From contig NW_008705567.1 in assembly GCF_000186865.1 (NCBI RefSeq), forward strand, positions 929,023-987,128: DNA of 58,106 nucleotides. The letters are read 5' to 3'. Every line of letters starts with the position of its first letter. Within the stretch, counting starts at the first letter, position 1. Under the pieces are notes generated by a model. The model worked only from the letters and a program-made list of their open reading frames with translations, was not told where the DNA came from and did no database searches. Both the position numbers and the translations under genes were made by a program. Of this stretch, positions 48,141-55,537 are shown piece after piece. This DNA comes from Aureococcus anophagefferens (lineage: Eukaryota; Sar; Pelagophyceae; Pelagomonadales; Pelagomonadaceae).

Positions 48141-48929
48141 TCAGATCTTAAAGTCGTCGGCCGCGGGCGGGGGCGTGAAGCAGACGCGGCACTTCTGCTC
48201 GCGGAAGAGGCTGCCATCGTTGTGGCGCTTGCAGACGTGGCAGACCCAGGCGCCGACGCCCGAGACGTCGGAGCCGTCGTGGCGCCCCTCGCCCGGGTCC
48301 GCCTCCGGCGCCGTCGGCGGCGCGGCGTCCCGGATCGCGGGGAGCCGCTCGCGGCGCTCGCCCGCCTCGACGCCGTGGAGCTCGAGGAGCTTGACGACGT
48401 CGCCGTGGCCCGCAGCCCGCGCCGCGTCGAGGGGACTGATGCCGTACCTATTCGGCCGGGTCCGGTCGCACGCGCACTCCTTCAACATGAGCTCGACGAT
48501 CTCGTAATGCCCGAGGCGGCACGCGGTCCAGAACGGCGACGCGTCGAGCGCGTGGTGGCAGACGGCGTCGTAGTCGACGCGGCGCACGTTCGCGAGGAGC
48601 CGCACCGTGTCGACGTGGCCGTTGCGCACGGCGATGTAGAACGGCGTCGCGCCGTGGGAGTTCTTCCAGTTCACGTCGACGGACGGGTCCTTCGCTAATT
48701 GCTGGATGATCTCCATCTCGTCCTCGTGCGCCGCCCACCAGACCACGGTCTCCGGCGTGCCGAAGGTCGCGAGGCTGAAGTTGCCCCGCAGCATGGCCGA
48801 CGCGCGGGGCACGAAGTGGGGGTCCTGGCGCGAGATCGTCGGCTCGAGGTCGTCGTCGAGGCAGTGCTGGCTCCGCCACGTCGCCGCCTTCTGCTCGCGC
48901 ACGCTCATCTTCACCTCGTCCCCGAACAT
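48141..48929 (-). CDS. Ankyrin repeat protein with C-terminal RanBP2-like zinc finger
   Basis: 262 aa from MFGDEVKMSVREQKA; an in-frame upstream ATG (about 49067) would add 46 residues. Four to five ankyrin units are readable: ETVVWWAAHEDEMEIIQQLAKD, GATPFYIAVRNGHVDTVRLLANV, ASPFWTACRLGHYEIVELMLKE, GISPLDAARAAGHGDVVKLLELHG. After an acidic linker comes WVCHVCKRHNDGSLFREQK then CRVCF, a Cys2-x-Cys2 finger like RanBP2/zf-RanBP modules that bind ubiquitin or RNA. A regulatory adaptor is likely. Confidence 0.85.
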   Translation of the reverse strand: MFGDEVKMSVREQKAATWRSQHCLDDDLEPTISRQDPHFVPRASAMLRGNFSLATFGTPETVVWWAAHEDEMEIIQQLAKDPSVDVNWKNSHGATPFYIAVRNGHVDTVRLLANVRRVDYDAVCHHALDASPFWTACRLGHYEIVELMLKECACDRTRPNRYGISPLDAARAAGHGDVVKLLELHGVEAGERRERLPAIRDAAPPTAPEADPGEGRHDGSDVSGVGAWVCHVCKRHNDGSLFREQKCRVCFTPPPAADDFKI

Positions 48930-49157
48930 GGCGGGCGCCGGTCGTCGGCCGGGCCGGCGGCGCGGCGCGCGGCCGGGCAGCCCGACCAGATCGACACTGT
49001 CTACTGCATCGGCGCTGCTTCTTCGGCCCAGAGCGAGCTCGAGCATGGACTCGTGCATGGAAGTCACAAGCGCAGCCTAGCTTACAGGCGCTCTCTCGCC
49101 CGTCCCGGCAATTAGGCATTTATCGCAGCACGCGCCAATAAACAAATCAACCCATCG

Positions 49158-49577
49158 ATGCCGCGTCGCAGCGCCTGCTGCGCCGCCGCAGCGCTGTGTG
49201 CGTGCAGCGCATTGATCTCACCGGTCGCCACAAGCCATCGACGGCGGCTCGTGCGCTCCGCGCGCGACGCGCCGGAGCCGCCCGCGCCGCCGCGCTTCGC
49301 GCCGAAAAGCGAGCCCGACGACATCTCGCGCGGCGTCGACGGCGTCAAGGACGTCGCCGCGCGGACGACGGGTCTGCTCGGCCTCGGGCTCACGTTCTGG
49401 CTCGACCTGCCCTTCGCGCGGCTCTTCGCCGCCTTTTCGCTGGCGCTGACCGCGTTCCTCTACCGCGACCTCGGCGACGCCTTCGTCGCGAAGGCGCCGC
49501 CGCCGGAGGCGCCCGCCGCGGCCCGGAGCCGGCCGAGCGCGACGGTCCTGCGGGGGCTCAACAGCGAGGGGTCCTAA
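49158..49577 (+). CDS. Small membrane protein, probably organellar
   Basis: 139 aa. The N-terminal hydrophobic Ala/Cys-rich segment (SACCAAAALCACSALISPVA) resembles a signal peptide followed by a basic transit-like stretch (SHRRRLVRSARD). Mid-protein GVKDVAARTTGLLGLGLTFWLDLPFARLFAAFSLALTAFLY suggests one or two membrane helices. I recognise no family. Head-to-head with the ankyrin/zinc-finger gene. Confidence 0.55.
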   Translation: MPRRSACCAAAALCACSALISPVATSHRRRLVRSARDAPEPPAPPRFAPKSEPDDISRGVDGVKDVAARTTGLLGLGLTFWLDLPFARLFAAFSLALTAFLYRDLGDAFVAKAPPPEAPAAARSRPSATVLRGLNSEGS

Positions 49578-49586
49578 TTCGAGTCC

Positions 49587-50570
49587 TTAGCCGCCCCGGC
49601 GCCCGAAGCTCGACCGCGTCGACAGGTGGGGCTTGCCGCCGCCGCGCGGGCCCGGCCGAAGGCGGCCGAGGAACGCGGAGAACGCGGCGCGCTTCCCCTG
49701 CTCGGTGCCCGGCGGCGGGTCGGGCTCGTCCGGGTCCGCGTCGGGCGGCGCCGCGCGGACCTCGGCGGTCTGGAGCACCGGGTCCGTGCGGTTCCGGTCG
49801 GCGGACGGCGCGTCCGACGGCTCGAGAGCGGCGACGACGGCCGGCCGCGCCGTCGGCAGCGGGACGACGGCCCGCTTCGCCGGCGCGCCGAGCTTGGGCG
49901 GCACGGGCCGCAGGCCGTCGCCGGCGACGGGCGGCGGCGGCGGCGGCGCGGGCGGCGCGGCCGGGCTCGGCGCGCCGCCGCCGGCGGCCGCGGCCGCGCG
50001 CGGCGCCCGCGGCGGCTTCGGCGGCGGCACCTTGAGCCCCGTCGCCAGCGACGCCCGGCGCTGCGCCGTCGCGTTCGCCGCCGGCGCCTCGCCGTCGCGC
50101 GGCGGGAGCAGGCCCTCCGCCAACGGCCCCAACCAGGACGCCTTCTCGGAGAGGTCGACGTCGCCGAAGGAGTCCTGGGCCCGGCGCGCCGCGCTCGCCC
50201 GCCCGAGCTCCTCGTCGACCTCGCTGAAGCCGAAGGCGCTCAGCCGCTGCCGGAGCTTCGCGAGTTTCACGGATCGGAGTAGGTCCTTCCGCCGCTCGCG
50301 GCGCCCGCGGATGGACTCGAGCTTCGCGCGCGACCGCTCCTCGTCGAGCTTGCCCTTGGCCTCGAGCACGCGCCGCTCGATGTCGAAGGGCACGGGCGCC
50401 GGCGCGGGCGCCGGCGCGGCGGCGTCGGTCTGGGCCTCGGCGTCGGCCTCGACGTAGAGCAGGGGCCGGCCGCGGCCGAAGCAGTGGCGGGGCGGCGCGA
50501 CGAGGGCGCGGGCGGTCAGGGAGAGCGCGGCGAGCACGGCGACTCGCCTCCGACTGTTGTGATCCCGCAT
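49587..50570 (-). CDS. Pro/Ala-rich protein with coiled coil, probably plastid
   Basis: 327 aa from MRDHNSRRRVAVLAALSLTARALVAPPRH. The hydrophobic leader with ALVAPP may be a plastid signal, though without the aromatic residue. Residues about 60-125 form a charged helix (DIERRVLEAKGKLDEERSRAKLESIRGRR), followed by GFSEVDEELGRAS and WLGPLAEGLLPPRDG. The remainder is Pro/Ala-rich and presumably disordered, ending in Gly/Arg-rich sequence. Family unknown. Confidence 0.55.
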   Translation of the reverse strand: MRDHNSRRRVAVLAALSLTARALVAPPRHCFGRGRPLLYVEADAEAQTDAAAPAPAPAPVPFDIERRVLEAKGKLDEERSRAKLESIRGRRERRKDLLRSVKLAKLRQRLSAFGFSEVDEELGRASAARRAQDSFGDVDLSEKASWLGPLAEGLLPPRDGEAPAANATAQRRASLATGLKVPPPKPPRAPRAAAAAGGGAPSPAAPPAPPPPPPVAGDGLRPVPPKLGAPAKRAVVPLPTARPAVVAALEPSDAPSADRNRTDPVLQTAEVRAAPPDADPDEPDPPPGTEQGKRAAFSAFLGRLRPGPRGGGKPHLSTRSSFGRRGG

Positions 50571-50680
50571 CGATGCAGTTGCCACGAGGCGGAGCTCCGA
50601 TGACGCCGTCAAGCTCGTGAAGGTTCAACAATCGGACCCACTCAGGCTCGCCAAGTAGCGGTCGATGTTTACCCTCCACT

Positions 50681-52357
50681 CTACGGCTCCGCCGCTTTCC
50701 CCGTCATCTCGAGCTCGATGCCCGCGTCCTTGGCGCGGTCGAGGAGGCTGAAGACCGCGTCCTTGGCGAGGAAGTTGACGAGGGCGACGTTGCGGTCCGC
50801 GGGCAGGCGCGGCGGCTGGCCCCTGAACTTCTCGCGGACGAGCGCGCCCGCGAGCGAGAGGAACGTGTCCGCGCGGACGGCGCAGGGCGCGCCCGCGTGG
50901 GCCGCGAGGTAGACGTCCACCGTGCGGTGGCGGTCCGCGAGCACGGCCGATAGCGCGGCGCCCGCGAGCTCCGGGAACCGCCTTTTGAGCTCCGCCTCCA
51001 GGCGCCCGCCGTCGTCCGCGGGCGCGTCGAGGTCGCCCCGGTCCCCGTCCATGTGCACGAGCCAGCACCGCGCGAAGGGAGCGAGCGGCGCGAAGCGCTG
51101 GCGGTAGCACGACCGCGCGAGGTAGGTCTGGAGCCCCGTCTCCGTCTGCAGCACGGCGCCGGCCCGCGCGAAGGCCGCGAGCGCGTCGACGCGGACCATC
51201 ATCGTCGACGACGTCGGGTCGTTGCCCTCGCGCAAAGCCCCCGCGGCCGCGAGCTTCGCGACGCTCCGGGGCGACGCGGGCCCGTCCGCCGCGCGCGCGC
51301 AGCGGTCCGCGGAGAAGAGCGTCGCGCGTTGGTCCGCGCGGCGTTCCGCGGCGTCGCGGTAGCAGCCCGCGCGGCAGTCCTGCCAGACGTCGCCGCAGGA
51401 GCCGAGGAGGGCCCAGGACTCCCGTCCCCGGCCCTCGGCGGCGAGCGCGCCGGCGAGGAGCGCGAAGTGGCGCTGGCGGCTCGTCGGCGAAAGCCGGGGG
51501 AAGCCCCGGAGGAAGCCCGGCGGCTCCCGGGCCGCGAGCGCCGCGAGGAGCTGGGCGCAGTCGCGCGCGAGCGCCGGGTCCGCGGCGTCGTAGGACACGA
51601 GGACGCCGTCGAGGCGGTCGATCTGCTTCAGCGCGGACGGCAAACCGCGGAACGCGCGCGCGGCTCCGCCGCCGCGCGGGTCGCCGGGCGGCCGCGCCGT
51701 CGCCGCGAGGAGCGCGAAGACCTTGACGGCGCGGCGCCGCGGCGGCTCGAGGCACGGCGCCGGCGCCGGGTTCGAGACCTTGGCCGCGCGCGCGGCGAGG
51801 TCCCCGCGCAGCCGGCCGCCGGCGACGGCCGCGAGCGCCGCGTCGCGCACGGCGGCGTGGACGACGTCGAGCCCCGCGTGCGTCGCCGCCGGCCCGGTCA
51901 GGTCCTCGAGGCGCGACGCGAGGTACGCGAGCGTTTCGCGAGGCTCCGGCGGCGCGCCCTCCGCCGCGCGCCGCCCGACGATGCCCGTGACGCCGACGCG
52001 GAGCTCCATGGCCGCCTTCTCCAGCATGGGCGGGAAGACCGTCCGGCTCTTCTCGACGCTGTTCTTGCGCTGGACGACGGCCCAGCCCGCGTAGCCCGGA
52101 CCCGAAACCCCCAGGCAGTCGCCGAGCCGCGCGTCGACGGGCAGCAGGCGGCCGCCGGACGCGACGATGGCCGCGTCCTCGCGCACGAGGTCGCTCGCCG
52201 CGCCGTACTTCTTGCGGTGCTGCACGCAGAACGAGTTGAGCAGCTCGCCGACCGTGTGGCGCCGCCCGGAGTCGCCGGGGTCCACCGTGAAGCGCGTGAA
52301 GTACGGCTGGCCCGGCGACTCGTAGGTGACCGTGACGCGCGTCACCGCGGCGGCCAT
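50681..52357 (-). CDS. Hypothetical protein with N-terminal ubiquitin-like region
   Basis: 558 aa from MAAAVTRVTVTYESPG. The first 95 residues look like a ubiquitin-type beta-grasp (VTVTYESPGQPYFTRFTVD, HTVGELLNSFCVQHRKKYG, GGRLLPVDARLGDCLG). A long alpha-helical, Ala-rich body with many cysteines and a WALLGSCGDVWQDCRAGCY motif follows, with no recognisable catalytic pattern. No signal peptide. Not assigned to a family. Confidence 0.6.
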   Translation of the reverse strand: MAAAVTRVTVTYESPGQPYFTRFTVDPGDSGRRHTVGELLNSFCVQHRKKYGAASDLVREDAAIVASGGRLLPVDARLGDCLGVSGPGYAGWAVVQRKNSVEKSRTVFPPMLEKAAMELRVGVTGIVGRRAAEGAPPEPRETLAYLASRLEDLTGPAATHAGLDVVHAAVRDAALAAVAGGRLRGDLAARAAKVSNPAPAPCLEPPRRRAVKVFALLAATARPPGDPRGGGAARAFRGLPSALKQIDRLDGVLVSYDAADPALARDCAQLLAALAAREPPGFLRGFPRLSPTSRQRHFALLAGALAAEGRGRESWALLGSCGDVWQDCRAGCYRDAAERRADQRATLFSADRCARAADGPASPRSVAKLAAAGALREGNDPTSSTMMVRVDALAAFARAGAVLQTETGLQTYLARSCYRQRFAPLAPFARCWLVHMDGDRGDLDAPADDGGRLEAELKRRFPELAGAALSAVLADRHRTVDVYLAAHAGAPCAVRADTFLSLAGALVREKFRGQPPRLPADRNVALVNFLAKDAVFSLLDRAKDAGIELEMTGKAAEP

Positions 52358-52778
52358 GGCGGTTTGGGGCGGTGCTCGCACGACCGGGCAGGGGACTTTG
52401 CGCTCTGACAGGCAGCGCGGCGGTGCTCGCACAAGGGCAGGGGACTTTGCGCTCTGACGGGCAGCGCGCGCGGATCGGTCTGGGCGCAAGAGTTGGCGCC
52501 AGATCGGACAGCGAGGTCTGCACGATCCGGCGAGCATTCACTTCTTGCCGCAAATTCCTCGCATCGTCCCAGGCGGCGCCCTCGCGCCGTCAACGCCCTT
52601 GCACCGACGCGTTGCTGCGTAGCTCTGCGCTCTCACAAACCCAAGCCGCTCGCGGCATAGCAGCCGTCAAGACCGCTGCACTTGTCGCCACAGCGGCACA
52701 GAAATTTGCCACAACAAACATCGTGGCCCCATACCCAGCTGCGAGTTAATTACCACACCAAACATCGGTCGCCGCGCC
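52358..52778. promoter_or_regulatory. Divergent intergenic region
   Basis: 421 bp between the ubiquitin-like gene (minus) and the Nudix gene (plus). It holds the tandem 50-bp repeat on the left and AT-richer DNA with several CACA-type stretches on the right (52680-52770). No gene seen. Confidence 0.45.
52368..52467. repeat. Tandem 50-bp direct repeat in a divergent promoter
   Basis: Unit 1 is 52368-52418 and unit 2 is 52419-52467. Both run GGCGGTGCTCGCAC ... GGGCAGGGGACTTTGCGC ... GGCAGCGC with a short indel and one substitution. They lie within 110 bp upstream of the minus-strand ubiquitin-like gene. Confidence 0.85.
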
Positions 52779-53426
52779 ATGCGCCGGCGCTGCGAGACGC
52801 GCGAGGCCGTCGCCTGGGGCCTCGCGGCCTTTTTGCTCCTTCTATGGCTGCGACAACCCGCCTGCCCCTACGTCTGGCACGGCGGCGCGCCCGGCGGCGA
52901 GCCCGCGGGGTCGTGCTGGGCGGGCCCCGACGGCTACGCCATGTGCACGCCGTCGCTCGCCATCGACCTCGTCATCGAGAGCGGCGACGACGGCGTCGTG
53001 CTCGTGAGGCGGGGCGACAACGGCAAGTACGCGACGATGGGCGGTTTCGTCGACGTCGGCGAGCTGCCGCGCGACGCCGTCGCGCGGGAGCTCCGGGAGG
53101 AGACGAACCTCGAGCTCGTCGGCGAACCGGAGCTCCTCGGCGTCTTCGGGGACCCGCGGCGCGACGAGCGGCGGCACACGGTGTCGGCCGTCTACGTCGC
53201 GCGGACCGCCGGCGAGCCCAAGGTCGGCTCGGACGCGCGAGCCGTCGTCGTCGTCCCCGTCGGCGACCTCGACGGGTTGGACTTCGCCTTCGACCACCGC
53301 GCGATCATCGGCGACTACGTCCAGTGGCGGCGGCGGCGGCCGCGCGCCGCGCGCGCGCGCGACGACGAGCCCTTCAAGCGCGGCGCGCCCGTCGCGCGCG
53401 ACACGTGCTGCCTCGCGCCGTCTTAG
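52779..53426 (+). CDS. Membrane-anchored Nudix hydrolase
   Basis: 215 aa from MRRRCETREAVAWG. One hydrophobic anchor (residues about 10-25, VAWGLAAFLLLLWL) precedes the Nudix fold. The Nudix box is readable as GFVDVGELPRDAVARELREE, with the Glu residues that bind metal intact. The conserved Gly after the EE pair is Asn (ETNLEL). Preceding strand: IDLVIESGDDGVVLVRRGDNGKYATMGG. Nudix enzymes hydrolyse nucleoside diphosphates linked to another moiety; the substrate is unknown. The anchor suggests an ER, Golgi or envelope location. Confidence 0.85.
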   Translation: MRRRCETREAVAWGLAAFLLLLWLRQPACPYVWHGGAPGGEPAGSCWAGPDGYAMCTPSLAIDLVIESGDDGVVLVRRGDNGKYATMGGFVDVGELPRDAVARELREETNLELVGEPELLGVFGDPRRDERRHTVSAVYVARTAGEPKVGSDARAVVVVPVGDLDGLDFAFDHRAIIGDYVQWRRRRPRAARARDDEPFKRGAPVARDTCCLAPS

Positions 53427-55380
53427 ATCTCCAGGAGCTCGTCGGGGTGCGCGCTCACGTCGGCCTTGCGGAACTCGACGGCCTCGAGCGCGCCGCGCTT
53501 CGCCTTGATGACGACGAGGCCCCGCGTCCGGAACCCGTGGCCCGCGAACGGCGTCGCCGTCGACGGCGCCGCGAGCGCCGCGGTCGCGCCGCCGCCGTCG
53601 TCGAGCGCGCCGCCGCCGTCGTCGGTGGCCTGGGCCGCGCAGACGCAGGGCGCCTTGCACGCCGTGAGCTTGGACACCTCGCCGTCGGCCCAGACCCAGG
53701 CGGACACGTAGCCGCCGCAGACGAAGGGCAGGAGCGGCGCGACGGCGAGGGAGAACGGGAGCAGCGCCGCGAGCCCGAAGGAGAACGCGACGCCCTTGGT
53801 CACCTCGACGCCGAGGTCCGGCCCCGTGTCGAGCCGCGACCGCCGCTCGCGGCACCGCAGGGTCACGTAGATGTCGCCCAGGTCGAAGGACAGGAACTCG
53901 CCCGGCGCGAGGACGAACCAGCACCACGCGGACACGACGCAGGCCTCGACGACGACGTCGACGCCCGTGTCGTTCTGCACCGTGAGCCGCGGTAAACCGT
54001 CGAGCGCCCGCGCGACGTCGTCGAATTCCAACCCGTGCGCCTCCCCCCGCGCCCTCGCCCGCTCGTTCTCGTCGACGTGCCAGCGCACCAGCCGGAGCAC
54101 GCGCGCGTAGAGCGCCGCGGCGACGTCGACCCAGGCGGGTTCCCTTCGCCGCGACACGGCCGCGAAGGAGTCGCCGCGCGCCGCGCAGGCCCGCGCGGCC
54201 GCGAGGAGCTGGTGCACGCGGGGCGACGTGGAATGCGCGTAGAGCCGCTCCTCCTCGCCGAAGGCGTCCTCGTCGCCGTCGTCGCCGTAGAAGCCGACGC
54301 GGACGCCGCGGACGGGCCCGTCGCACGCCGGGCAGGCCTCGCGGGCCGCCGCGCAGACGTCGCAGCAGACGGCGTGGCCGCAGGGGCGGAACTGGGCGTT
54401 GACGCCGCGAAAACCGCACGCCGCGCAGCGCCGGCCCGCCGGCGGCCCGTCGCGGTCGTCCGCGTCGTCCGCGGCGATGGTCGCGGACGCCACCTTGCGC
54501 GTCGCCGCGAGCCTCGCGCGCTCGAGGCCGCAGTAGGCGTCGAGCGCCGACGGCGCGGCCCGGACGCAGGCCTCGACGGCCGCGCGCGTCTCCCCGGGCC
54601 AGTCGGTCCCCGCGCCGTCGAGCAGCGCCGAGGACACGAGCGCGCCAAAGGCCGCGACGTCGGCGACCTGGAGCTTCGCGTCGGCGACGGCGCACGCGGC
54701 GACGTCGAGCACGGCGCGCGTCGGCGGCCAGGCCTCGAAGAGCACGTTGTTCGCGTGGACGGCGCCCCGCAGCGACACGCCCGCGTCGGAATCCGCGGCG
54801 CTCGTCGCGGAGCGGCGGAGCGGTGGTCCGCGCGGGGCCGCCGGGGCGCCAGCGCGTCGACGCCGAAGCCGTGGACGTAGGCCAGCGCCGCGGCGACGTC
54901 GACGGCGACGTCGAGCCGCGCGCGCCACGCAAGCGCCGCGGCCGCCGCCGGCTCCGCGAGCGACGCCGCGCAGCGCGGCAGGAGCGCCCGGAGCGGCGAC
55001 CCGGCGGCGCCGCTGCCGACGAAGCAGACCGGCGCGCGCACGTGCGGGTGCGCGAGCTTGGAGAGCACGCAGAGCTCGCGGACGACGTCGTAGGCCTCGG
55101 AGGGCAGCCGCGCCTCCTCGCTCCGAAGCCGCCGCGCGCGCCAGGGCGCCGCGCCGGCCTCGTCCTTCCAAAGGCCGTGGAGGCGCCGCACCTCCGCGGC
55201 GACGCTCGCGCCCGTCTCGCCGTCGAAGAGCTGGTTCCGGTCGAGGATGGCGGCCACCGCCGCGCCCAGCGTCGTGCCCTTGAGCCAGGGGCGGTCGCTC
55301 CCGTCGTCGTCGGCGCCGTCGGACGACGAGTCGAAGCGGTGCAGCCGCGAAGCGCCGAAGGTCCCGCTCAGGCGAGGCAT
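53423..55380 (-). CDS. Pseudokinase-like domain plus RING finger, membrane-associated
   Basis: About 650 aa from MPRLSGTFGASRLHRF, with a frame break near 54845. The N-terminal third is protein-kinase-like (SEAYDVVRELCVLSKLAHPHV, a helix-C-like region, then AALAYVHGFGV). After the break, LRGAVHANNVLFEA occupies the catalytic-loop position, with Ala where the catalytic Asp should be, and VLDVAACAVADAKLQVADVAAFG follows. That suggests a dead kinase. Then a RING-HC finger, CAACGFRGVNAQFRPCGHAV then CCDVCAAAREACPACDGPV, and a C-terminal beta-rich domain with one hydrophobic segment (FSFGLAALLPFSLAVAPLLPF). A ubiquitin ligase using a pseudokinase for substrate recognition is the natural reading (inference). 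The last 4 bp overlap the end of the Nudix gene. Confidence 0.75.
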
Positions 55381-55537
55381 GGGCGCGTCGGGGCTGCCCT
55401 ATCCTGGGTCGGGGATGACCATTCCAAGCGCCGCTGCCGAGAGCGCCGACGGTGCCGCACTTGACGCTCGTGTTGACGCTCGACTCTCAGTCCTCTCGAG
55501 CGCGCATGGACTCGGTGCCTCCGGCATCGACGTAACC
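55381..55537. promoter_or_regulatory. Divergent promoter region
   Basis: 157 bp between the pseudokinase-RING start (minus) and the helicase start (plus). The helicase frame stays open upstream, but the ATG at 55538 has a good start context (AACCATGG). Confidence 0.35.
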
